Shown here: piece by piece, positions 8,261 to 16,896 of the stretch
How the letters are laid out: each line of letters begins with the position of its first letter
Numbering within the stretch: the stretch's first letter is position 1
DNA from: JAAXQD01 sp963790095
Lineage (GTDB): Bacteria; Desulfobacterota; Desulfobacteria; Desulfobacterales; UBA11574
Reading direction: 5' to 3'
DNA length: 64,000 bases
Assembly (NCBI GenBank): GCA_963790095.1
Contig: CAWBNO010000019.1
Location: 186,001 to 250,000, forward strand
Translations under genes and position numbers: made by a program
The notes under the pieces: generated by a model
Databases searched by the model: none
Seen by the model: only the letters and a program-made list of their open reading frames with translations
Told to the model about the DNA's origin: nothing

Positions 8261-8475
8261 AATGCGAATTGGTGGGCTCTTTCCCTCATTTTCCGCTCAC
8301 AAAGGGCGTTGGTGATAAGAATCCCGGGATACGTTCGTGCAGAACGTTCATAAACCTCTTCTTATGGCTTCTATGTCCGCACTTCATGGTAAATTCGCCA
8401 AACCACGAGAAAAGACGAAACTTGCTAAGGTTTCTTTGGGGGCGTTGGTGTTGAGCGTGCACAAAATTTTAAGAC
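8261..8475. other. Spacer between repeat copy 1 and the toxin-antitoxin promoter
   Basis: A short frame at 8269-8454 has no protein-like character and is not called. The segment holds ACGTTC-GTGCA-GAACGT (8331-8347), an inverted repeat with a 5-nt centre. A related string (CGTTCGTGCAGAAAGTTC) occurs at about 15226, just before the transposase remnant. Confidence 0.4.
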
Positions 8476-8503
8476 TTGACTATCGGTCTATATTTGGTAT
8501 CAT
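8476..8503 (+). promoter_or_regulatory. Sigma-70-type promoter of the toxin-antitoxin operon
   Basis: TTGACT (8476-8481) and TATCAT (8498-8503) are 16 bp apart and lie 22 bp upstream of the antitoxin ATG. The start has a GGAGGTGA ribosome site (8513-8520). Confidence 0.55.
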
Positions 8504-8525
8504 ATGAAGTCTGGAGGTGATAAAA

Positions 8526-8807
8526 ATGAATATTACAAGTGACATAAAGTCTATTACTTATCTCAAGTCAAAGGCTGCCGATTTGCTTAATCAAATCAAC
8601 AAAACCCATCGCCCCGTAATAATAACACAGAATGGAGAGCCGAGAGCCGTGCTTCAGGACCCTAAAAGTTATGAAAATATGCGCAATGCAATCGGCATAT
8701 TGAAGTTGATTTCACAGGGTGAATCCGACATTAAAAATGGTAAGGCCAAGTCACAGGAGGATGTGTTCAAAGATTTAGAAAACTCACTGAAAGAAAAGAT
8801 TAAATGA
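8526..8807 (+). CDS. Phd/YefM-family antitoxin
   Basis: A 93-residue protein with the Phd/YefM fold pattern: SDIKSITYLKSKAADLLNQI, then RPVIITQNGEPRAVLQDPKSY and a helical, charged C-terminus that would wrap the toxin. The N-terminal half dimerises and binds the operon's own promoter in this family. ATG 8526 is preferred over GTG 8517 because GGAGGTGA ends 5 bp before it. It overlaps the toxin gene by 4 nt (ATGA), the usual layout of type II modules. Confidence 0.9.
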   Translation: MNITSDIKSITYLKSKAADLLNQINKTHRPVIITQNGEPRAVLQDPKSYENMRNAIGILKLISQGESDIKNGKAKSQEDVFKDLENSLKEKIK

Positions 8808-9136
8808 GTGACAACTTCAACATTGAATGGGCTGAAGTTGCAGAAAATGATTTAAAGGGAATCATCGAATATATTGCAGAAGACAGCCCTGCCAATGCAT
8901 TAAAAATACTAAAAAAGATCAAACAAAAAGCATCCAGCCTTTACACCCTTCCTGAACGAGGACGCATCGTACCGGAACTCCGGGATCAAGGTATCTTGAT
9001 ATATCGTGAATTAATTATATCTCCCTGGAGAATGATATACAGAATATCAGAAATGAAAATTTATGTTTTATCTGTTTTGGACGCGAGGCAGAACATCGAA
9101 GATATCCTTTTGAAAAGATTGATTTATCCTAAATAA
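8804..9136 (+). CDS. RelE/ParE-family toxin
   Basis: A 110-residue protein of the RelE/ParE superfamily: FNIEWAEVAENDLKGIIEYI at the N-terminus, ANALKILKKIKQKASSLYTL as the long helix, then PERGRIVPEL and ISPWRMIYRISEMKIYVLSV. The final helix ends with ARQNIEDIL. ParE members poison gyrase and RelE members cut mRNA; the sequence alone does not decide which. It is translated with the antitoxin through a 4-nt overlap. The pair lies between two 106-bp direct repeats, which suggests it arrived or moves as a unit. Confidence 0.9.
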   Translation: MSDNFNIEWAEVAENDLKGIIEYIAEDSPANALKILKKIKQKASSLYTLPERGRIVPELRDQGILIYRELIISPWRMIYRISEMKIYVLSVLDARQNIEDILLKRLIYPK

Positions 9137-9394
9137 TGTCCATCCATAAATGAGGATTTTTGCTCGAGATCAAGCCTACGCCCCGGAGGGGCATACGAAA
9201 AAAACAACCACAGAGAACAATGGGGACATCCTAGGATTTTATGCTTTTCATTGAAGATGAAATTGAATGGGGGGCCTCGATAAGTATTTGATTTTATGTA
9301 AGAAGAACTCTAAAAGTAGCCGTTTTTTTGGTCTTGAACTTACAATTTTGGGTCCAAAATAACAGGTCTAAGGATTATATTAAGAGATTTTTGC
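9137..9394. other. Intergenic, no gene seen
   Basis: AT-rich DNA after the toxin. Its first part (CATAAATGAGGATTTTTGCTC then GATCAAGCC) resembles 2045-2075 near the TetR gene, so a degenerate dispersed repeat is possible. Confidence 0.35.
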
Positions 9395-9500
9395 TTAAAA
9401 GGTCCTTTTTGGGGTCAAAAAGAGTCGTTTAAGACGATTTTAGGGCCTATTTTATTCTTCATTTGCTGTTATTATAGTTGATTACTGTGGCCCGACTCCA
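9395..9500. repeat. 106-bp direct repeat, copy 2
   Basis: It is the same orientation as 8155-8260. The second arm of the internal hairpin has drifted (AGAGTCGTTT instead of GGGACCTTTT), so the stem is lost here. It ends 38 bp from the 3' end of the convergent pgk-like gene. Confidence 0.85.
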
Positions 9501-9538
9501 GGTGGATGGCAGATGGAGACCTTTTACACAGATGTTTC

Positions 9539-10855
9539 TCAGCCTCGGGCCAGGTTGACTGCGTTTTCCATCAGTGCCTTGACCGGTTCGAGACCGTAAG
9601 GCGATCCTTCTTCTATGGCTTTGAGAACGGTCCCTCCTCCGGTGAAAAAATAATACTTAGCGTCATCCATGGCGGCCAGATACAAGCCGGGACTGAGGTT
9701 CTTGAACTCCTGGAGAGTGTCACCTCCGCCGTAGAGCTTTTGGGCTTTCCAGTTCCGGTCGATGGTTTGATCCAATTCCTTGGAACCCTCATAAAAGTGC
9801 GGGGTAAACCCCATGACCGCATTAACTAAAATGGTCTTGGCCGAGCTGATAACGTTAGCTACTCCGGGAGCATCGAAAGATTCCGGGGCCACGTCGAGCA
9901 GGTATTGGTATTCCTCCCCCGGCTTAAAGTTTCTGATGTCGAGCGTCCGGAATTTGCCTTCCACACGCCCCTCAAGGGTATCTGACTCGACCACGAAGGG
10001 GAGCTCCACTATTTTTTTGTTCTGCCGGTCCTGCCGGACCAGTTCCTTGGCTGCCTGGATGTCATCCTCGCCGACCCCGGCCACCCGAACATCATATTTG
10101 GCGCACAAAAAAGTATTATAGATAACTCCGCCCAGCAAAAGGTGGTCAACCTTTTTGTAGATCTCGTTGAGCGGGCCGATTTTGGTGTCGTATTTGGCTC
10201 CGGCGACCACGGCAACGAAGGGGCGCTCCGGCTCCAAAACTTGCTTTAGAAATATGAGTTCCTTCTGCATAAGAAAGCCGGCGTAACCTGGCAAATACCG
10301 GGCGACGTCATAGGTGGAGGCATTGGGCTGCCAGGAACCGAATGCGTCATTTACAAAGACGTCCGCCAGACCGGCCAGTTGCAGGGTAAAGCGTTCTCTG
10401 GTTTCGCCGGCAGCCTCCTCGCCTTCGAACCAGCGCGTATTGGGCAGATAAATTCCGCCGATCCGGTGGGCGCGCAGGTCCCGGATATGCCAGTTGATGG
10501 AGGTATCTACCTGCCGGATACCGACGTCGGGATCAACCGGAAACCGAGGCACCGAGAATTTGGTGTGAAGTTTGCGTTCCAGATAGTCAACAATAGGCTG
10601 AATCGAAGTATTGTTTTCCACTTTGATTCGGCCGGTCTCTTTGTCCCTGGGCCGGCCCACGTGAGACATGAGGATAAGCCGTCCGCCTCGTTCCACGATG
10701 TTGTACAATGTGCCGATGGTGGCATCGATGCGGTAGGGATCATGAATCTCTCCATTTTTAACGACATTGTGGTCCACTCGCACCAGAACAAGCTTGTCCC
10801 TCAGGTCAGCGTTCTGGATGAGGGGCAAGCGAGGGTCTAATCCCGTGCTGTACAT
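9539..10855 (-). CDS. pgk: Divergent phosphoglycerate kinase-family protein
   Basis: 438 residues, longer than the usual 390-400. The fold is clear: VLVRVDHNVVKNGEIHDPYR for the classical RVDFNVP box, SHVGRPRDK, NDAFGSWQPNAST, VAGAKYDTKIGPL, YGGGDT and FTGGGTVLKAIEEG. Phosphoglycerate kinase transfers phosphate between 1,3-bisphosphoglycerate and ADP in the cytosol. Here the usual FGxAHRxHAS motif has become FGSWQPNAST, losing the arginine expected to hold 3-phosphoglycerate, and NGPMG has become NAVMG. The nucleotide side is better kept than the substrate side. It may be a true but remote Pgk or a paralogue with another substrate. A good AAGGAG precedes the start. No gapA or tpiA lies nearby. 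Confidence 0.8.
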   Translation of the reverse strand: MYSTGLDPRLPLIQNADLRDKLVLVRVDHNVVKNGEIHDPYRIDATIGTLYNIVERGGRLILMSHVGRPRDKETGRIKVENNTSIQPIVDYLERKLHTKFSVPRFPVDPDVGIRQVDTSINWHIRDLRAHRIGGIYLPNTRWFEGEEAAGETRERFTLQLAGLADVFVNDAFGSWQPNASTYDVARYLPGYAGFLMQKELIFLKQVLEPERPFVAVVAGAKYDTKIGPLNEIYKKVDHLLLGGVIYNTFLCAKYDVRVAGVGEDDIQAAKELVRQDRQNKKIVELPFVVESDTLEGRVEGKFRTLDIRNFKPGEEYQYLLDVAPESFDAPGVANVISSAKTILVNAVMGFTPHFYEGSKELDQTIDRNWKAQKLYGGGDTLQEFKNLSPGLYLAAMDDAKYYFFTGGGTVLKAIEEGSPYGLEPVKALMENAVNLARG

Positions 10856-11055
10856 AACGATAACTCCTTATTTTTTAGCGTTGAATCAATTCCCAAAGCG
10901 CTTTTTTTGAGATATTCGAAAGAGGCATAGCGTCGGACCTTGATCAGCATACTAATCGGCAAATCTAATTGCCGTAGGTTCGAGTGAGAACGTTCATTTG
11001 ACGAATCGACTCGCCGTCGCCCACCGATTTGTCGGCGCCGCGCCGAAGTCGGGGG

Positions 11056-11997
11056 CTAAGACTCGAGCTCAAGGAGATGATTCTCGAGAATCTGGTTCTT
11101 GTAATCCCAAGGTCCGTTAATCCCCTCGAGTTGCAGGTACCACTCGGCGGTCTGGACGAGCACCTCCGCCTCAATGGTCCCGCAGATCTGCCCTGAGATG
11201 ACATTAACTCCATACCGGGCGGCCTCAGCCTTGAGCAGGTTGTATACGCGGTGAAGGGGTGTCTTCAGAGGGTTCGTTATCTCGCAGGACACCGCCACGC
11301 AAGCCTTGCCAGTCCGACGATGCGTCTGAGGCAGGCCGATCACGCCCTGGATGTTGGTAAAGCCTCCGTCCTTGCCGCGCACATAACTGGCCAGCTTTTT
11401 CGCGATCGATAAATCCGTGGTGTCCAGAACCACGTTAAAATAGGCGTCGTGTTCCTCCAAGGCACCGACGATGGTGGCTCCCGCCGTCGGATGCAACTTC
11501 GCCGGCCCGATGTCGGGAGCCCGCTCCGGATCCAGGAGGACGGCCTCTTTGAGCCCCTCGTAATTGCCCTTGCGGATGAAGGTCAGGCCCTCGTTCTCCG
11601 GGCGCCTTGCGTTCTTGCCGGTGAAGTAGATAGGCACGTCGAACCGCTTATGCAGCTCCCGGCCAAGATCCTCGGCGAATTCCTTACATTCCTCAATGGT
11701 AATGTCCTTGGCCGGGTAGATCTCGATGGTGTCCACGGCCCCGATACGCGGGTGGCGACCGTGCTGCTTCTCCATGTCGATGAGCTCGTAAGCCTTGCCG
11801 GCCGCGTCGAGCAATGCTTCTTTCATCGCCTCGGGGCGACCTATCACCTCGGCCGGCAGGCGGTCGAAGTCGGAATCGGGCTCGTACCCGATGAGCTTCA
11901 CGCCGTCGCGTCCCCTCAGCTGGTCCATGATCGCCTCTATAACCTCTGGGCGGGTACCGTCACTAAAATTGGGGTCCGAGAGAATGTATTTTGCCAT
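11056..11997 (-). CDS. ftcD: Glutamate formiminotransferase (single-domain FtcD)
   Basis: A 313-residue protein matching the formiminotransferase domain: NFSDGTRPEVIEAI at the start, GRHPRIGAVDTIEIYP, then ERAPDIGPAKLHPTAGATIV and a C-terminal ISGQICGTIEAEVL. It moves the formimino group from N-formiminoglutamate to tetrahydrofolate, feeding one-carbon units into the folate pool. The cyclodeaminase half of the mammalian bifunctional enzyme is absent, as in many bacteria, and no fchA is adjacent. The start has a strong AAAGGAG. It lies 200 bp upstream of the pgk-like gene on the same strand. No histidine utilisation genes are visible. Confidence 0.9.
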   Translation of the reverse strand: MAKYILSDPNFSDGTRPEVIEAIMDQLRGRDGVKLIGYEPDSDFDRLPAEVIGRPEAMKEALLDAAGKAYELIDMEKQHGRHPRIGAVDTIEIYPAKDITIEECKEFAEDLGRELHKRFDVPIYFTGKNARRPENEGLTFIRKGNYEGLKEAVLLDPERAPDIGPAKLHPTAGATIVGALEEHDAYFNVVLDTTDLSIAKKLASYVRGKDGGFTNIQGVIGLPQTHRRTGKACVAVSCEITNPLKTPLHRVYNLLKAEAARYGVNVISGQICGTIEAEVLVQTAEWYLQLEGINGPWDYKNQILENHLLELES

Positions 11998-12041
11998 TTG
12001 CCTAACTCCTTTCGATAAGTGTTGTAATTTCTGAGGAATTA

Positions 12042-12800
12042 TCAGGAATCGTCGTCTTCATCACCTTTTCTGGGCGGCGGTATGGTCAGTTTAAAAATCA
12101 TCACAAAAAATATTGCAATCAAGCCGGCGGCACCCATCCGTCCAACGCCTTTTACACTGCCTGACCGGCCGGCAGAATCTGCAAGGTACTCGGTGGTGGT
12201 AAAGGTTTTATAGATATCATATACAGGATCTAGATTCACTGCCTTTTTTAAATCAACCTCGGCCCGTTCGCTCTCTTCCAATTCTCTGTATGCCTTAGCT
12301 CGTGTCGAATACGCCTTGCCGATGGTCCTTTTGTCGCCACCGATGTCGATTGCTCGGGTGGCATCCTGAACTGCAAGATTCAACATTGCCTTTAGACGAT
12401 ACGTTTCTGCGCGATAACCATAAGGTTCAGCGAACTCAGGCTTTAATTCAATGGCCCGAGTCAAGTTGGACAGCGCTGAATCATAATCGTTCTTTTTAAA
12501 ATATGCCACTCCCAGCATTGTGTAGCCATTGGCACTGTCAGGGTTCAACTTGGTAACTTTCTGAAAATCACCAATCATTTCAGTGTAATGTTCCTGAAAA
12601 TAGTAGAGCATCCCTCGTTTTTCATAGGCGGCAGACAACCCAGGATTCAATTCAATGGCCCGGGTGAAATAGTTTATCTTTGTGTTCGCCATGGTGCTTT
12701 CCAAGCCAAGGTTGTAAAAACGTTCGGCATCATACCCTCCCCAGGCTGGCCCGGCGATATAACACATTAAAACAATAATGGCTGCTAATAATTTTTTCAT
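12042..12800 (-). CDS. Exported TPR-repeat protein with C-terminal membrane anchor
   Basis: A 252-residue protein. A signal peptide (KKLLAAIIVLMCYIAGPAWG) is followed by about four to five tetratricopeptide repeats (residues 25-190) with the usual A/G-x-Y pattern, for example TKLNPDSANGYTMLGVAYF and AIELKPEFAEPYGYRAETY. A hydrophobic segment (AAGLIAIFFVMIFKLTI) and an acidic tail (KGDEDDDS) end the protein. TPR arrays mediate protein contacts, here probably in the periplasm with the tail anchored in the membrane. The partner is unknown. The start is supported by a GAGG site. Confidence 0.8.
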   Translation of the reverse strand: MKKLLAAIIVLMCYIAGPAWGGYDAERFYNLGLESTMANTKINYFTRAIELNPGLSAAYEKRGMLYYFQEHYTEMIGDFQKVTKLNPDSANGYTMLGVAYFKKNDYDSALSNLTRAIELKPEFAEPYGYRAETYRLKAMLNLAVQDATRAIDIGGDKRTIGKAYSTRAKAYRELEESERAEVDLKKAVNLDPVYDIYKTFTTTEYLADSAGRSGSVKGVGRMGAAGLIAIFFVMIFKLTIPPPRKGDEDDDS

Positions 12801-13286
12801 GATTCAACCTCGATCTTTCCAAATATCAATATCGCTCAATTGTTTTCGTCTAAATGATGAAAATTTTGCTTCAACAATATTTTCTGATGGTTATTTTAAC
12901 ACAAAGTGGTGCTTTTTAGGGGCTTGTCAATACTTACTCTGAAAAACAGAAGATAGTGAGGACCATCGGCGATGCGCGGAAAAAAAAGATAAAAACAGAT
13001 CAGCGTTCACTGCCCGGGTTTATAGCACATGGGATACCGACTTATAATAAGGGTGATTCCTTTAATATGAAAAAAACTTCACCGATTATGTAGTTTACAA
13101 CACAATTTCACACCTTTTTCTGTGATTTAGCGATACGCTTCGGACGCTGCAATTAAAACAAATGCATAATTAACAGGTTGTTACATTATAATTGATTGTA
13201 TTTGTACGATTTATGCATATATTAATGGGAAATATTCATCATTGATTGGTGATTAATCGTAAATCCCAACAATAAAGGAGTTATCA
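12801..13286. other. Intergenic region, no gene seen
   Basis: An AT-rich divergent interval between the TPR gene and the PilZ gene. It should hold both promoters, but no pair of boxes stands out and there is no convincing RNA structure. Confidence 0.4.
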
Positions 13287-13589
13287 ATGAAAGAGCGACG
13301 TCTATATAAAAGACTTTCGGAGAAACTTCCTGTAAGACTGGAGGCCATAACGTCAAGCAAAATAAGGGTTCTTTATGACAAAACCAAAGACATATCTGCC
13401 GGCGGGATATTCATTTATACCAAAGAGGCCTCTTATCTTCCAGATGATACGAGGTTTATTATAGACCTCACCATCCCGAGCAAAAATAAGAAACTGAAGA
13501 ATTTTGAAAAATGTGCGGGGACTATGGTGCGTTCAACGCCAGAAGGGATAGGGATTCGTTTTAACAGACCCGCAAAACTATTGATTTAA
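13287..13589 (+). CDS. PilZ-domain protein (c-di-GMP receptor)
   Basis: A 100-residue, single-domain PilZ protein. The two c-di-GMP contact motifs are present: an arginine cluster ERRLYKRL at the N-terminus (RxxxR) and DISAGGIFI (DxSxxG) at about residues 36-44. The C-terminal strand GIGIRFNRPAKLLI completes the barrel. Such stand-alone proteins sense cyclic di-GMP and act by binding partners, often in motility or surface attachment. AAAGGAG precedes the start, and a strong terminator follows, so it is probably a single-gene transcript. Confidence 0.88.
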   Translation: MKERRLYKRLSEKLPVRLEAITSSKIRVLYDKTKDISAGGIFIYTKEASYLPDDTRFIIDLTIPSKNKKLKNFEKCAGTMVRSTPEGIGIRFNRPAKLLI

Positions 13590-13616
13590 ACCTCCCTTAA
13601 ATTATCAAAGCGCATT

Positions 13617-13645
13617 GCCCCTGTCATTCCGGCAGGGGTTTTTTT
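13617..13645 (+). terminator. Rho-independent terminator after the PilZ gene
   Basis: CCCCTG (13618-13623) pairs with CAGGGG (13633-13638), followed by a run of T residues. It lies 28 bp after the PilZ stop codon. Confidence 0.85.
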
Positions 13646-13992
13646 GTTCATAAAACAAAAGCGCCGGAGGGCTTTTTCTCGATCCATAGCAATGAACCGC
13701 CCGCAACGTCACCGCTACAGTTGCTATTTTTGCTGCATAAATATCAGGTCAAAATAGTGTGATATCGTTTTCCCATACGGGTCAATCCTTATTCGGAGAC
13801 GTGTTTTTTTGCTGTTTTATGGATTTTGGATAGATGTAATCGGTTGGAATTGACGTTGACTCGACGTTATGGCAAGATCTGCTATTAACAAATGTCTCTG
13901 AAATAAAACTGCTACGTTAGATGAGGGAATTAACATGTTCTGCATAATCGGAAGCCCGTATATCCTGAAACATTCCTCTGTGATGTGTAGAC
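13646..13992. other. Intergenic region, no gene seen
   Basis: Only short frames without protein character lie between the PilZ terminator and the MFS transporter start. No RNA gene was recognised. Confidence 0.4.
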
Positions 13993-15162
13993 ATGGCTGA
14001 CACTTCCTATTTCCGCCTGCAATTTATTGTCTTTGCGCTGGTGGCCGCCTCCTTCACGAACATTTATATCACTCAACCTGTATTGCCTGTGTTGCAGGAT
14101 GAGTTCGCAACGGACATGGTATGGGTTTCTTTCAGCGTATCTGCGGTTATCCTCGGCATCGCAATATCCAATCTTCCCTTCGGTTTTTTGGCAGATCGGC
14201 TGCCGATCCATCCCATTATTTTAACCGGCGGCGTTTTGGTGGCTTTGGGCGGTTTGGTTTGTGCGGTGACAAAAGACCTTTGGGTTTTAATTGGAGCACG
14301 GTTTCTCCAAGGTCTCTTCATCCCTGCCTTGACCACCTGCCTTGCAGCCTATCTGGCAAGGGTTCTTCCGGCAGCGCGGCTTAACGTGGTAATGGGCTCA
14401 TATGTTTCTGCTACGGTGCTCGGTGGATTGGGGGGCCGGTTGCTGGGTGGCTGGATACACCCGCCAACGCACTGGCGCCATGCTTTCGTATCGGCTTCGA
14501 TTCTCATCCTCATTGCAACATTCACTGCGTTTCGGTGGCTTCCGCGCACTTTAATTGAAAACAAGCAGCAGCATGTGACCATCAGTTATTGGGAGCTGCT
14601 AAAGCGGTGGGAGCTTTTACTTATTTATTTCTGTGCCGCAGGCAGCTTTTTTATTTTCTCGTCGGTTTTCAATTACTTGCCGTTTCGGATGACCGCGCCG
14701 CCTTTTGGTTACTCCACCGAACTCACCACACTCCTTTATCTCGCGTATATCGTAGGAATCTTTATGGGGCCGACAGCCGGTCGAGCCGGTAACCGCTTTG
14801 GAACCGGGAACACGTTACTGGGGGGTGTCGCCGTTTTAGGGGTTTCATTGATGCTTATCCTGCTGCCTTCGATTACTGCGGTCGTACTTGCGCTTTTAGG
14901 TGTTTGTGCCGGGTTTTTCAGCATCCATGCCGCGGCGGTGGGTTCCCTTAACCGTAAGCTTTCCAGCGGCCAGGGGCGTGCGAATGCGCTTTATGTGTTG
15001 TTTTACTACATGGGGGGATGGCTTGGAATAACCTTGTCCGGATTTGCGTATAAACAGGGAGGTTGGCGTGCGGTGATATATATTTGCTTGTTATTTTTGG
15101 TTATTCCATTGAGCGCGGGAATTGCAGAACGTAAAAACAGACGCCGCCGAACATCCCCATGA
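13993..15162 (+). CDS. MFS transporter, YnfM-like
   Basis: A 389-residue protein with about 12 predicted membrane helices. The loop after helix 2 carries the MFS motif-A pattern as GFLADRLPIHP, and a second MFS half begins near residue 200 after a charged cytoplasmic loop (ENKQQHVTISYWELLKRWE). The N-terminal QPVLPVLQDEFATD region is typical of YnfM/YbfB-like proton-driven exporters in the inner membrane. The substrate is not predictable. The ribosome site is weak. The gene stands alone; a transposase remnant follows it. Confidence 0.85.
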   Translation: MADTSYFRLQFIVFALVAASFTNIYITQPVLPVLQDEFATDMVWVSFSVSAVILGIAISNLPFGFLADRLPIHPIILTGGVLVALGGLVCAVTKDLWVLIGARFLQGLFIPALTTCLAAYLARVLPAARLNVVMGSYVSATVLGGLGGRLLGGWIHPPTHWRHAFVSASILILIATFTAFRWLPRTLIENKQQHVTISYWELLKRWELLLIYFCAAGSFFIFSSVFNYLPFRMTAPPFGYSTELTTLLYLAYIVGIFMGPTAGRAGNRFGTGNTLLGGVAVLGVSLMLILLPSITAVVLALLGVCAGFFSIHAAAVGSLNRKLSSGQGRANALYVLFYYMGGWLGITLSGFAYKQGGWRAVIYICLLFLVIPLSAGIAERKNRRRRTSP

Positions 15163-15276
15163 ACCGGATGCTCGTATTTTTGTGACAGGGGGCCTTCACC
15201 CACAAACTTTTAAGGATAGGGGGCGTTCGTGCAGAAAGTTCTTGAGGTTCAATATTGAATATGAGAGCTACAGATT

Positions 15277-15387
15277 ATGCCAAGGTTAACCGGATTAGAT
15301 GCCCCCGGCGTGTTCCACCCTGTCATGGGTTGGGATATTGAACAAGGCACCCCCATGCGCCCGGCCGTGTCCAAAAGCTTTAAGTGA
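15277..15387 (+). pseudogene. Remnant of a REP-associated (Y1/RAYT) transposase
   Basis: The first 22 residues, MPRLTGLDAPGVFHPVMGWD then IE, match the typical start of Y1-type REP-associated transposases (MPR..RLDAPGVLHHVM). The catalytic HUH motif and the tyrosine are absent, and the frame ends after 36 codons. The preceding DNA holds TTCAATATTGAA (15248-15259) and CGTTCGTGCAGAAAGTTC. It is a stump, probably left by deletion. Confidence 0.6.
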
Positions 15388-15401
15388 AACAGGATTAAAA
15401 T

Positions 15402-16547
15402 ATGAACCACAGTAAGGAAGTCCTTGTCTTTAGCGAACGATTCGACCGACACAGTTATGGCCCCAATCACCCTTTGAAGGTGGAAAGGCTCCAAATAACC
15501 ATGGATTTGATCGAAGCCTATGGATTGTTCGATAACCCCGATATGCCATGGGTGGAAGCCCGGGAGGCCGACGAACAGGACGTGCGCCGGGTCCACACTG
15601 CCAAATACCTGGAAGTCCTCCGTCAGGCCAATTCCGGCCGGCCGCCGGCACAATCAGCACAATATGGCCTGGGGAGCGGCGACAACCCGGTATTTCCAGG
15701 ATTATATGAATGGTCCCTGCTGGTCACCGGAGCGACGTTGGAATGCATCCGCCAAGTCAGATATGAGAATCGCCGGATCGCATTCAATATTGCCGGCGGG
15801 TTGCATCATGCGCGAGCCGCCCGAGCCTCCGGATTCTGTTACCTAAATGATCCGGCCATCGGAATTGCTCGAATGATCCAGGATGGTTTGCGCGTTGTTT
15901 ACCTGGATTTAGACGTACATCACGGTGACGGCGTTGAAAGGGTTTTTTATAACACGGACCAGGTGTTGACCATTTCCATTCATCAACACGGTCACACCCT
16001 TTTCCCCGGCACCGGATTCCCCGAAGAAATGGGGCAAGGGCCGGGCCTTGGTTTTGCCGTCAACATACCTCTGGCTCCCAGCACCGATGACGATCTGTAT
16101 CTTCGGGTGTTTAAAGAAACGGTTCCGCCCTTGGTGCGTGCCTTTGACCCTAATGTGTTGGTAACCCAGCTGGGAGTGGACACCTTTACAACCGATCCTT
16201 TGGCTTCCCTGAACCTCACAAACCAAGGTTTTTGCAAGCTGATTCGAGAGATCAAGTCCTGGGGACTTTGTTGGGTTGCACTGGGCGGCGGCGGATATAA
16301 CATCATGAACGTTGCACGGGCGTGGACCTCGGCCTGGGCGATAATGAAAGGGGTTGAGCTGTCCGACGACCTGCCGGACGACTTTATCAGCAAGTACCGG
16401 CACTTGCTGGGGAAAAACCTGAAACTTTCGGAACCAGCGTCTCTGATCAGCTCCGTCAGCCGTGAAGCCTATCAACAAGCCCGCCAGCTGGCCGATTCGG
16501 TTGTCGCCTGGATCAAGGAAAATATTTTCCCGAGGGTGGATGCCTGA
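15402..16547 (+). CDS. acuC: Histone-deacetylase-fold protein, AcuC-like
   Basis: A 381-residue protein of the arginase/deacetylase superfamily. Active-site features are intact: GGLHHARAARASGFCYLND (paired histidines), YLDLDVHHGDGVERVF (zinc ligands Asp and His), LGVDTFTTDPLASL (third ligand) and the GGGGYN loop. AcuC-type enzymes remove acetyl groups from protein lysines, for example on acetyl-CoA synthetase; other members act on acetylated polyamines. No acs or acuA gene is adjacent. The start at 15402 follows an AAACAGGA-like site and matches the family start (VLVFSERF then GPNHPLKVERL). Confidence 0.88.
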   Translation: MNHSKEVLVFSERFDRHSYGPNHPLKVERLQITMDLIEAYGLFDNPDMPWVEAREADEQDVRRVHTAKYLEVLRQANSGRPPAQSAQYGLGSGDNPVFPGLYEWSLLVTGATLECIRQVRYENRRIAFNIAGGLHHARAARASGFCYLNDPAIGIARMIQDGLRVVYLDLDVHHGDGVERVFYNTDQVLTISIHQHGHTLFPGTGFPEEMGQGPGLGFAVNIPLAPSTDDDLYLRVFKETVPPLVRAFDPNVLVTQLGVDTFTTDPLASLNLTNQGFCKLIREIKSWGLCWVALGGGGYNIMNVARAWTSAWAIMKGVELSDDLPDDFISKYRHLLGKNLKLSEPASLISSVSREAYQQARQLADSVVAWIKENIFPRVDA

Positions 16548-16896
16548 AAGGATTCACGATTTATCAATGTTGATCTCACTTTCTTTGGTCTCAAAAAGAG
16601 CAACAGGTTCGCTGTCATTCACTAATCGGATTTCATAACTGCCCATACTTTTTTCAGTGAACCTTGCAGCCATTCTCAAAAGCACTATGGCAATCTGGGA
16701 AATTGTCCGGAAAAAAATCCACATACCTGGAAAATTGTCGGACGAATTCAGCTTCAAGGTAATTCATACAGGTGGATGATTCATCTTGATTTAGACAATT
16801 TTCATAGTGATTTTATTAATTCTCGTGTTATCATCCAATCATGATTAAGAAAAAGTAGTTTGCTGAAAACTTTTCTCATATATTTAGGTGGAGACC
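16548..16896. other. Intergenic region with a possible small gene remnant on the minus strand
   Basis: On the minus strand, ATG 16766 opens MNYLEAEFVRQFSRYVDFFP, and a second frame ending at 16554 reads FTEKSMGSYEIRLVNDSEPV. A frameshift would join them into a roughly 70-residue protein. No family is recognised and no clear ribosome site is present, so it is not called as a gene. Confidence 0.3.

Noticed and set aside
8269..8454. Short plus-strand frame of 61 codons between the repeat and the toxin-antitoxin promoter
   Set aside because: No ribosome site, no recognisable motif, and a composition like read-through of non-coding DNA.
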